Assembly: GCF_030463565.1 (NCBI RefSeq)
Contig: NC_134676.1
Location: 808,501-872,500 of the forward strand
Direction: 5' to 3'
DNA length: 64,000 nt
Origin: Pelecanus crispus
Lineage: Eukaryota > Chordata > Aves > Pelecaniformes > Pelecanidae
Under the pieces are notes generated by a model. That model saw only the letters and a list, made by a program, of their open reading frames with translations, made no database searches and had not been told where the DNA came from. This document shows positions 8,899 to 20,800 of this stretch, one piece after another; the first letter of the stretch is position 1, and every line of letters starts with the position of its first letter. Position numbers and translations under genes: made by a program.

Positions 8899-11800
8899 AT
8901 GGGTGAGGCCTGGGGGCGGCGGCGGCCGCTGCGGGGCCCTGGGCCTGCCCTGCCCTGGGCCTGCCCCGCCCCGGCGGGGCGGCGAGGCGAGGCGAGGCGA
9001 GGCGCGGCGCGGCGAGGCGCGGCGCGGCGCGGTGGGGCTGGCCCCGGCCGCGCCCCCCCGCCGCAGGCAGAAGATGGCGGCAGCGGCGGGCGGCCGCCGG
9101 TGCCGGCTGGAGGGAGGGGAGCGTGCTCGTCCCGGGGGCGCCGGCTTCAGGGCGGCAAGGAGAGGAGCGGCGGGAGGGGCGGGGACGCGCCCTGGCAGCC
9201 CCGGGGCATGGCCGGCCTCGGCGCGGCACGGGGCGGCTGGAGCGCGGCACGGGAGCGCCGCGGGGGAGGGGGCCGCCGCCATGGCCGGGCCCGGTCCGGT
9301 CCCTGGGAGCTGAAGCGAAGCGCGTCCGCCGGAGGGAAGGGGCTGGCGTTTGAGCGGTGCGCCAGCGGGCCGGGGTACCCGGGCGGGGAACGGCGGGGGG
9401 GCTGGGGGGTCCCGGGGCGCAGGGACCGCGGGCTCGGGCGTTACCTTCGGCCCCGGCCCGGGCAAAAAGGAGGAAGCGTGCTTGTACCTTTACCGTGTGA
9501 TTCATCTCTTGGCTACGAGCGAGCTAAACCTTGTCCTGAACCCTGGCTTTGCTCAACTGTCTCCCTGCTTGCTTAGAAACAGTTATTTCTGTACGTGGCT
9601 GCTCCCTCTTTGGTTCCTGATCTGCAGTCAGTGACTTTCAGGAGTTCAGTATCTTGGGAGTCTGTAAGATTTTAGCATAACATATGGCATGGGTTGATTT
9701 TTAGAATGAGAAAAATAATCGTTACCCTGTGTGACCAGCTGGTTGGTTTTGAAGGTTTATTGCCGCTGATAACCATGAAAACTTTTTATCGTTGTGTGTG
9801 TGTCTAGTTTCTTCCTGAACATTTCCATAGCTGATAATTTTTTTTTTTTGAGTAATTGCCTGTATTTGTCACGTATTACAGAAGAGCTGTATGTTTCTGA
9901 ACGAGAAGGCAACGATTCCACTGGTGATGGGACACAAAAGAAGCCATTCAAGACCGTTTTAAAGGTAACTGTGGAAAACGCCTGCTGTTTGCTTTGAAGA
10001 GTGTGAACTGTGCTTTAGGCCAAGTGATTGGCCTTGCATTTCTAAATGTGAGTTTTATACCAGTTTTTGCGACTCTGACCAGAAGGATCTGAAGCAGGAT
10101 GTCTGCTCAGTCTCTTTAAGGGTGACTTGAGTTCACTCGCAGTGCTATTGATTCTGCTGTTTTCTGCCCTTTTAGGCTTTGATGACAGCAGGAAAGGAAC
10201 CGTTTCCTACTATTTATGTGGATTCACAAAAAGAAAATGAGGTGCTGTAACATTGGAGCTTCCCAGTAGAAATTACTTTAATGCTTCTTTGTGTAAAGGG
10301 ACACAAATGTAATCTTTTCTCTTCTGCTCTCTCCTTGGATTGATTTAGAGATGGGCCGTTATTTCAAAGTCACAGATGAAAAATGTCAAAAAACTGTGGC
10401 ACAGGGAACAAATGAAGAATGATGCCAAGGAGAAGAAGGAGGTAGGTTACAGATGATGCCAAGTTGGAGGAAGTATACCACCTTTCTTCTCCAAAAACAT
10501 TGAACAGCATTGCTGTCATTCCCATCCCTCCCAAAAAGCTCCAGTTTATTCTTCATCTGTGTCATTGTTCTACACATACGTTATTTACAACTTGTCTTTC
10601 TTTAGATTAGGACAAGCCCATGGCTGAAACTGGGTGAGGTCTGAATAATCACAATCTCTTGCCTTTAGACTTTCTGGAAAAAATGTAAAACGCATCTGTG
10701 CATTGTTTCTCATCCTGGTCTTGAATTAGGGCAGGTTTAGGTCTCAGCAGGGTAACATCAAGGCTTTTTATGACATATGTGTTTGTAAGCGTACATTATA
10801 GTCTCCAGTGATTGTAATCTTCCAAAGCCTGGTTACAGCTATTTAACACTTCCCCACCCCCCCCACCCCAAACCAGGCAGAAGATCTCTTGAGGAGAGAG
10901 AAGAACCTGGAGGAAGCTAAGAAGGTTATCATCAAGAATGATCCTAGTCTTCCAGAGCCAAAATGTGTGAGTACGATCCAGTGGGCTTGATATGTGGCCT
11001 GTGTTAGAGCGTCTTGTCTGCACAAAGGTTGAGTCTGTCTCTGCTCTGTGGCTCTGGAAGCTGTTGGAGGCCACTGTCTTCTTGCTGTCCATAAATGTAA
11101 CTTTGTTTTCTGCTTATTTGTGTCCTCTAGTATATAGACTTTTGCTTTCTCATGCACTTGATGGATATCTAAACTTTCTTAGTTCACATGTCAGGCTTCT
11201 CTGTGTCTGTGTTCGTCTACTGGTGGAGACCATATTTCTGTTTGAAAAAGTTCATTAGGTTTGCTTTGTTTGATTATTGTAGTGGTGGAGAGTGGAGGAA
11301 CAGTGCTGGTTAGAGGATGTAATTTAAGTCACCCATTGGCTATTTGTAGAGTCCTGCTGGCTTTGGTGCAGTCCCTAGCTGAGTAAGCAGGTATTACGCA
11401 TGCTGCTCCGTGATGGGTTTTTGTATACACCCTGTGTAGAAGGGCTTTCTACATACATGTGTAGAAAATGGTTTTGATTGGAGCCCTGCGCTTTCATGGC
11501 TGCTCTTTGGGAAAGGGGCAGCCGGGCCCGGCTGTGCTGAAATCGCAGTCTCTTCTATGCTGGTGCGCTGTAGTGCTTCCTGACTGCCTGAGGTGTGATC
11601 CGTTCGGAAGGCACCTGCGGGGTTAGCTGTTCTGTCTGCAGCAGTGTCAGTACCTCAGCTACGTGTCTAGAGGTACCTGTGTCAGATCCAGGTCCTCTGC
11701 TGCTTCGACTGCTAACTGAACGGAACTCATCTATCGAATGTCTGTAGAAATTAATCCAGAGTGCCAGGAAATGGTGTCCTGTCCAAGTCTTGCAGTGATT

Positions 11801-14800
11801 TAATGCAGCTTGGATTTCCAGTAGTACCCAAGTACTCTAGTCTTAAGGTGTGAGCTGTTAGGTGTTTGCACTTCCCCTTTTGGTGAAATGCAAAGTGAGC
11901 TTTAAAAGCTGTTACAGTCCTTAGTTTCTATGTGGCAAAGTAAGCCTGCTAAATAGAAAGGACGCAATATGAAGCCTGGGAATGCTGTCCGAACATGCTG
12001 CCTGTCCTGGCTAAAATACTCTTTCCTGACTAAACAGCTGTTCAGTATTGACAGCTGTGCTTATACCCTGGCTGGAACTTCGCTTCCAGTGCTGCTGGGA
12101 GGAGCCATTTTGGGGAGGGAGATGTCTCATACACTTGTACTCTAAGTCATTATGTGGCAAATGCCATCTAAATGGTGAATGATTTCTCTGTTTGATTGCT
12201 TTTATTCCCTACTTTACAGGTAAAGATTGATGCTCTGGAGGCTTACAGAGGTCAGAGAGTGAAGATTTTTGGCTGGATTCACAGATTACGGAGGCAAGGT
12301 AAACCACAAACATTTAGAAGTTACTGAACCTGTGCGAGAGATGGCACAAATTCAGTACCCTTCAAAATTTGGACACTTAAAATCAATCAGACAGCTCCTA
12401 TTCTTAAATTTTTAAACTGTCAGGTGTCCTCTTTGGTTTATCACAGTGGTTGCTACAACACTGAAAATTCTGCATGATGTATGAGCATATAGACATTTCT
12501 TAGTTGAAATCTTGTGGGATTTTCAGTTTGGAGGCCAGTCCTGCAGAATTTCCTCAAAAGATTTGTTTTGTGTTGAACTAATCACACAAACTGAGGAGTT
12601 AACTAGCATCTGCTCATAGTGAAACAGGCAAATTGGAATTTTAAAGTGATGTAAAGTAGCATAACTTCTTTTAAAATAAGTTTGGCAAGTAATACTTGCT
12701 ATCAAAATGATTGGTATTCTGATTAGCAAGGTGGCGTTGGTCGGGGCATGGAAGTGTATGGTGGAGGTGGTTCCGACTCCACAGGTATTTGTTCAAATGA
12801 TCACTGAAGGGCTTGACTAAGTGGTTGTGGATCTGGGTATCATGAGCACTTTCTAGCAAGTTATTTTTGTAATTATTTTTGTGAAGAGGTGAGTGACCAG
12901 GGTGATGTTGCTTTATCTGTGTTAGGCGTGCCTTGGGCCTGTGCATTCAGCATTTCTGCAAACAGACTTGTAGTCCCTTGGGACCAGAGGGACATTTGAA
13001 GTCATGGCGTGGCGGTGCAATCCCTGTTGAGTCTGGAGCAGGCTTTGGTCTTGATGCCTGTTGAAACTTATTTTAACTCGTTATACAAAATACAGCTCTG
13101 TGAAAGGCTTCTGTAACTGCTAATGATTCAGTGCTTACATGGAGCATCTTTGGTTTTAAAAATAGAAAAATGTGATCACAGTCTTTCTGTAATAATCTGC
13201 ACATCAGTGATTAATGTGTCTTGGGAGTGGGTCTGTTCAAATGGATCGGTGAATAAAGCTAAGGCTCTCTTTTTTTTTTTTTTTTTTCTTTTTAACTAGG
13301 AAAAAATTTGATGTTCATTGTTTTGAGAGATGGCACAGGTTTTCTTCAGTGTGTCCTTTCAGATGAACTGGTGAGTTGTGATGATTTCATTCTGTTCTGT
13401 CATTAAATAAGTGAAGTGCTCATACGTCTTTTTTTTTATATAGACAATTGGAAGTTCTCCTAAACCTACTGATGAAGTTGTATTATTGTTAAATTGTATC
13501 TCTTACCACTGGAGTTTTATTGTCAATGTGAGAACTATTTAGAAGTGACTGTGCGTTAATCTTGTCAGTGACTCAAATAGATGTCGTAGGAAAACTAAAG
13601 ATAAAAAATTGCCTTAACTATGCCTTTGTCTCTTTTCCTCTCTGTAGTGTCAGTGTTACAACGGGCTAATTCTCTCTACGGAGAGCAGTGTTGCAGTGTA
13701 TGGCATGCTGAACCTTGTTCCTGAAGGCAAGCAGGTACGGGAGTTAGCGTGTTTGGGTTCTCCTCCTCTTTAACAGTTGCTGTGGTTTAACCCCAGCTGG
13801 CAACTAAGCTCCACGCAGCCACTCCCTCACTTCTGCCGGTGGGATGGGGGAGAGAATCAGAAGGTTGAAAGTGAGAAAACTCGTGGGTTGAGATAAAGAC
13901 AGTTTAATAGGCAAAGCAAAAGCCACGCACACAAGCAAAGCAAACCAAGGAATTCATTCACTGCTTCCCATGGGCAGGCGGGTGCTCAGCCATCTCCAGG
14001 ACAGCAGGGCTCCATTGCACGTAACGGTGCCTTGGGAAGACAAACGCCATCACTCCGAATGTCCTCCCCCTCCTTCTTCCCCCAGCTCTATATGCTGAGC
14101 ACGATGCCATATGGTATGGAATATCCCTTGGGTAGGTTGGGCTCAGCTGTCCCGGCTGTGTCCCCTCCCAGCTTCTTGTGCCCCTCAGCCTGCTCGCTGC
14201 TGGGGTGGGGTGAGCAGCAGAAAAGGCCTTAGCCCCGTACTTGCTGCTGTGAAGAAAATTAATTCTACTCCAGCCAAAACCAGCACAACAGTTTATCATT
14301 TTCCTGATGGAAGTAGAAGCAGAGGTGGAAATAATTATTAGGTGTTTTTGGTGGGATTTGGTTTAGAGAAAAAAAACATCCCAAAGCTGTCACCCACAAT
14401 TCAGTGTGCGACAGGTGACCTATGTGACTGTTCTACTTCTGCCTGAAGCAGTTTGCTACTGATAGGTCCCATAGATGTTTCCTAGAATATAATAGTGGAA
14501 TATTATGTTAAATAAACAACATAGCTTTATTTTCCCTAACAAGAGGCTTATTCAGTTTTTATTTCTGAGGCTAAGAATTTGGGGTTAGTTCTCTGCTTTT
14601 ACTGGGATGGGTTTGTAGGCTCTTCACCATGTTGTCTTTGTCCTCCAACACTTGGCAGGTGTATGAACTAGGCACTTTACTATAACTTGTTTTGTAAAAC
14701 TTTGTTTATGATGGTGGTCCCAGACTTATGGATTGGGCAGGTGTGATTTTAGGTCTCAAAATATGATGCTGTTTATGCCTTGTGCCTTTCTCATTCCAGT

Positions 14801-17800
14801 CTAGATCTGCAAACTGTTACTGTTTTGGAAGATTGTTTGTATCTGGAGTTAGGGCTAAAGCCATGTTAAACAGCTGTGCATGAAGGATGGCCCATAAAAA
14901 GGATGCAGACTGAAGGCAGGAGAGAAGCAAGTTGTGTCTGTGTTGCAAAGCTTAACTTGTAAAGCAGAAACAGCAAGCAAGCTCAGGCTGCGCTTGTTCT
15001 ATTAAATCTTAAGTCGTCCTTTTAAGACATGAGCTCTTGATAGCTGCTTATAGTAACCGTCTTTTTTTCTGAAGGAAAAAGCAAAGCAGTAATGTTGAGA
15101 TTTAGAGGACAGGTGTATGTTTAATCTTGCTAGCCTGTAAGCTTACCTCTTCTTTTAGATATATATTCAAAATTGTCATCCGCTCTTGCAGTAAGAGTTG
15201 TTCTTTTGTGTGGATTGGCAATCTATAGTCTCTTGTCTGGTCTTTTGAGTAAGTGTACTAACTCTAGTAAGATAACAGGGAGAAGAAACATGGGGGGGGC
15301 GGGAATCACACTTTGGAGTGTTATATTCCTTCAAACAATGTTTCCAAGATGTATTAGACAATATTTGAGCGAAGTAGTCCCTTGCTGTGGCTGCCTGTAG
15401 TGTGTAAAATAAGGTCAAAGTGTTAACCTTTTGTGGTGCTTTGTAGATAATTAAATTTTCTTGTAAGCCATGTACTGTCGGCCATTACTGGCATGTTTTG
15501 CAAATGAAATTTGGATAGGATTAATTGTTCTAGTTGTCCCTGCCGCTCTGGTCCTATCCCCAAGAGATCGACCTAAGGTTAGAGAGCCAAGCTCAGTTAA
15601 ATGGGAATCCACTCCCTGCTGTGTTTGCCGATCAGAAGTTAGCAAGATTTCCTTTCTGTCATAGCTTACACTACTGGGACTTCTGAAAATAAGTGCAACC
15701 AAACAGGGATCACTTGTTTAAACAACTTTATGAAGTTTGGTAATCATAAGTAACTCGTGGTATGTTACTGCTCGTAATTTTTTTTGGACGTTGAAAACAC
15801 TTCATGTTTTCATGTCTCGTCAGAATAATACAATGCTTTTAGTGAACAAAACCATCAGATTTGTAAAAATCTGTTGATTAGGCTTTGAAAATCTGCATTT
15901 ATACCCTGAAAATACTGTGAATGAAAAAACCAACCTTTTAGGGGACAGAAGCCTACTGTGACCCACGCGGGGGAGCTGGTGAGCCCAGAAATGAGAGGCC
16001 TGTTCCATAGCCTGGGCAGCCGGAGAGGGCTGAGCCCTGGCGCAGGGAACGCTGCTTGCTGCGTGGCAGCAAACAGGACAGGGGAGATGAGCCAGCATGA
16101 AACTTGCGATTTGCACATTGTGGTGAGATGCTGCCTGGTGTAGGGAGATTGCTCGGGTGTCTCTGACAGACAAGCTCAAAAGTAGCCATAGTGAGCTAGT
16201 TCTTCCCCTGTCATGATCTAAGCAACTTTTTTCAACTTTTTTGAAGTTTGCCATCCGGTAGGAGAATGTGGCTCAGGTAGTAAAAAGAACAAAATACCTT
16301 GAATGTCATGCTTCAGTCTTGGGTCTGCATTTTCTCCTAATAGAATCATAGAATAGTTTGAGTTGGAAGGGACCTTTAAAGGTCATCTAGTCCAACCTCC
16401 CTGCAGTGAGCAGGCCCATCTTCAACTAGATCAGGTTGCAGATAGATGGGAGGGCTCTTCACTCAGTGTGTGTGTAGTGTTCTTAAGGCAGACAGAAAGG
16501 TTCTTTGTGCCAGCGTGTTGTGTTGTAGCACCATACAAACTACTATGAAGAAAACTAACTCTATCCCAGCCAAAACTAGTACACAGTGTAAGTTACCACA
16601 GAATGGTTTTGGTTAGGAGGAACGTCTGAAGGTCATCTGGTCCACCCTCTTCTTGAAAAAGATCTAATGTGAGGTCAGGCTGCCAAGGGTCTTGTTCAGA
16701 TGTGTTCTGAATGTCTCCAAGGATGGAGACTGCAGTCTGGCTTGGTCTGTGCTCCAGCATTTCACCACCCTGTGAAGAATTTTTTTCTTTATTGCCAACT
16801 GAAATCTCCCTTGCTGCACCTTGAGACGTTTGTCCTTTTGTTGGACACATCCAAGAGAGTCTGGCTCCATCTCCTCTATAACCACCCATTAAATAGTTGA
16901 AGATAGCAAGTAGTTTCCCCCTGCTTAGCTTTCTGTTCTTCTAGCTGAATAAACCCAGATATACTTAAACTGAATGTATCTGGAAGCTGCTCATTATCTG
17001 CCTGTAGTACTCAATCCCATTCTGAGAGACTCATGGTGGGTTACAAATGGCACTTCCAAGCATGGTATGACTGAGTTACAAAGCAGTCACTTTGAAAATA
17101 CTGCAGTAATTTTGTTTAAACTGGATTAACATCTCTGCCATGATGCCAGATGGTGACATCCAAGGGGCAAAAAGTGGACTGGTGAAATTTTTGTTTCTCT
17201 TCAAATTGGCAGGCTCCAGGAGGCCACGAGCTGAACTGTGATTACTGGGAGCTTATTGGTCTGGCCCCAGCAGGAGGGGCTGACAACCTACTCAATGAGG
17301 ATTCGGAGGTTGATGTGCAACTTAACAACAGGCATATGATGATTCGAGGCGAGAATATGTCCAAAATCTTCAAGGTGCGCTCCATGGTGGTACAGGCCTT
17401 CAGGGATCATTTCTTTGCCAATGGATATTATGAAGTAAGTATATTTTCCTTTGTCAGCAAACGACTGCTTTCATGTCCTGACCTCAGGGCTATCTTTTTC
17501 CTGGAAAAACTGTGTAGACTTTCTAATTGACGTGAAAGAGGCAAAAGAACAACTGTTTGTTAGGAAACTACTATTATTTGATTGCTTTCACAGACATAGA
17601 TCTCAAAGGTGTGTAGACACTTCTGAGGCATGTGTTACGGGGTGATTCACAAACAGCCTGCGTACCTCTCTTTAGGGTGCTGAAGGGTATTAGACTGAAG
17701 TACTCGTATGCATGCATACCAAAGCTCTGTTGATGGTGTTCTGGGAGAGTGTGCCTTACATCACTGCTCTTACGTGTTGTCATCATTGTCCTTAATTCTT

Positions 17801-20800
17801 CACTCAGCTAATGACAGTCACGTTCTTTACAGGTCACACCACCGACTTTAGTCCAGACACAGGTGGAAGGAGGCTCAACCCTATTCAAACTGGATTATTT
17901 TGGTGAAGAGGCATACTTAACACAATCGTCCCAGCTCTATCTGGAGACCTGCATTCCAGCGCTAGGAGATGTTTTCTGTGTTGCTCAGTCATACAGAGCT
18001 GAGCAATCCAGGACCCGCAGACACTTGGCAGAGTATGGAGAGAGTCTACGCCTTTGTTACTTATATATAAGTGAATTTATAAAGCAGGGGAGTAGCAGAC
18101 AGTTGGGTGACGTAACGTACAGCGAGCAGACGGCATAATGCTAATGCAGAAGGACTGATCAAAAGTATATTTGGGGGTAGTGCCTTGTCTCAGTGAATGC
18201 CCAGCTGGTCATAATACATTGACATTTAGCAAAGGAGGATCTGGGTGAAACAAAGCTGATGCATTTTTAGGAAGCTTCGTCTTTTTAGAAAATACAGTTC
18301 ATACTGTTGTCTTCCTTGCTTTTTTTTATGGCTTTATTTCCTTTACAGTGTAGAAGTGGGAGAACCAAAAAAGGGGACAAAAGTGTGTGTTCTTGGGTTG
18401 GGGTTTTTTTTTCTCATTAGACTTTTTTTCATAGCTAAAGATTTGTTGCTTGCGTGTGGTTTTGTAATGGTGTGACTTCGTGTTTCAGGTATACTCACAT
18501 TGAAGCTGAATGTCCTTTCATAACTTTTGAAGATTTATTGGACCGTCTGGAGAGCTTGGTTTGTGATGTAGTAGACAGAATCTTGAAGTCACCTGCATCA
18601 AGCTTACTGTATGACCTAAACCCGGTAGGCAGCAATGTGGAACAGTCATGAATAGCCAAGAAAATATGATCTTTAGGCTTTCCTGATCAGCGTGTTCATC
18701 TGGGGAAGGCAGGGCATGGTGATGAACTCTGCCTGCTTCTTATTAATAAGAAAAATATTAAATAACGTCAAAGGCATGAAAATGCTGCAAGCTTGGTAAT
18801 GACTATTCCTGAAGCGGGGGACTGTGGGGAAAGAAGTTCCCTGCTAGCAAGTTCCAGGAGCCAGCAATGTGCTGGGATTTATTGCAATGTGTACTGTACC
18901 AGTGGAATAAAAACCTCTATCCCAGAGCTCGTAATATTGATCGGCTGGTACTTGCAGATTGAGCACAAGGGAGCAATGAAACAACTGGTGTTTTACTTCC
19001 TACCCTGGAATGTTGAGCTCTGTAAAGCTGTTTTCATTTGTTAGAGACCCTTTGTCTTCTGTTACCTTTGCAAAGAAGATGGCTTTAAGAGACTGCTAAC
19101 TTTATCTCTATCACTAGCTTTGCTCTCAGAGCGCATACGAGCTCAGTCATCCCTGTTATTTTGACCGATTTTCCTGATAAACACTGGGAGGTTTGGTTTT
19201 AAATTTGGGCTGCGACAGGGGGCAGGAGGTAGGAAATAGCAGAAGCACAACCTGCCTCACAGAGGTGGGTGCTGGAGCTGTTCTGTGCACAGGGAAGCAA
19301 AAATGTTCTTTTGTGGCCTTGCACATGGAACCTCTGCTAACGGCTCAGTTTGAAACGCCTACATGTGCAGTGAATTCATACGGAAAAGGAAGCAGCTTTG
19401 AAAATACTTCTCTCCTGCCATCTTCTTCGCCATCTGTTCTGTGAGCCTTACTGGGCTTGGAAGATGGTTGTGTTTGGTTCTAGCTTCTCGGTGCTGAGCT
19501 TGATTTTTTTTTTTTTTTTTTTTTTAAGTAATTTGTTGATGTGTGAGCTGGAAAGAGTAATGTGTATGCCTTGAGTCTGGAAGTGGACTTGCTGATGATC
19601 GACTAGAATAGTAGTATTCTTTAAAAATGGTACTCTTAAAACTGTCTTTATCTACTCTTACTTACAGGGCTTCCAGCCCCCTAAACGTCCTTTCCGGCGC
19701 ATGAACTATACTGAAGCCATTGAGTGGTTAAAGGAACATGATGTGAAGAAGGAAGATGGCACGTACTATGAGTTTGGGGAAGTAAGTCTTTGTGAGGCTC
19801 TTTGGGAATAAACCAAACAAAATCCCACAGCCCTGCGCTAAGGGTGTATAAGCCCCTTGAAGAATAGCGTGTTTTGACCATGATGCTCTTGGGCTTACTG
19901 TTGCTGTGTGAATCTCTTGTGTTTTGTTTGGAATGATACCGATAAGGACTGAAATTCTAGTCTCGTTTAAGTTAAAGGGAGTTTTGCTGTAAACTTTAGT
20001 GAGGCCTGGATTTTTGTCTGAACTGTGCTAGGAGGTGTAGTGACGTGTTGGGGAGTGCAAGCATGGGTTGGGTTTTCCCATAATGTCTTTGAACATTGGA
20101 ACCAAAATCTGTGTTGTCGTCTGTCCATCAGTTGTTCCTGTCTCACTCTTCTCCAACATGTAAGACAAAATTATCTGAAGGAGCTCAAGAGACTTGGTGT
20201 AGCCATAGTCATCGAAGGATTTAAGAGAAGTGAGATTTTTAGGAGGAGAGCATACAATTGTTTAACTTCAAAGTCTACACGGTGTATTCTGAGGGAACCT
20301 TGGCAGCTCAAAACCAGATGTGTTGTGGGTTTTGCTGTTACTGTTTTTCCCACCTGTATCAAAGATGATAGAGTTGAAGGGAGGGAGAGGCCTTCAAACT
20401 GCCCTGAACTTAAAGTTCCAGAGGGAAATAAGGATTCTTGCCTCCTCTCCCCCATTGCAGGCTGACACTTGCTTTGTGAGCTGCCCTTGCACAAGGCCCA
20501 TGTTGCTTGCGCTTCCCTTGCTGTGCGTGCTATAGTAGGCTCCTTTCTGCCCCCCTTCCGCAGCAGTCAGTGCTGTAGCAGTGTTCAGTTGGGTTAAAAC
20601 ATGTAACAGGTGTGGCTGGTTTTTACTATTAGAGAAAAAAATCAGATCTTCTGACTGTCTCAGAATCTAAGAAAAATGTGATACCATTGGCTGAATAAAA
20701 GTTCAAATTAAACCTTTTGGTGATAGAGTTTTCCGACTAAACAAAATGTGTTCATTCAGTAAGCCATGATGACATTGTCCCTGATGTTCCCTGTCTGCCA

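Noticed and set aside
8608-9465. Overlapping long open frames (up to 285 codons) on both strands at the NARS1 promoter
   Set aside because: They lie in a CpG island where stops are rare, are Pro/Ala/Arg/Gly-rich, overlap a CR1 tail, and have no domain. The real coding content is only the 4-nt NARS1 exon 1.
9794-9997. Alternative NARS1 start at an ATG in intron 1
   Set aside because: The frame reaches exon 2 only by reading through its acceptor and polypyrimidine tract. ATG at 8899 with a good donor and correct phase explains the N-terminus.
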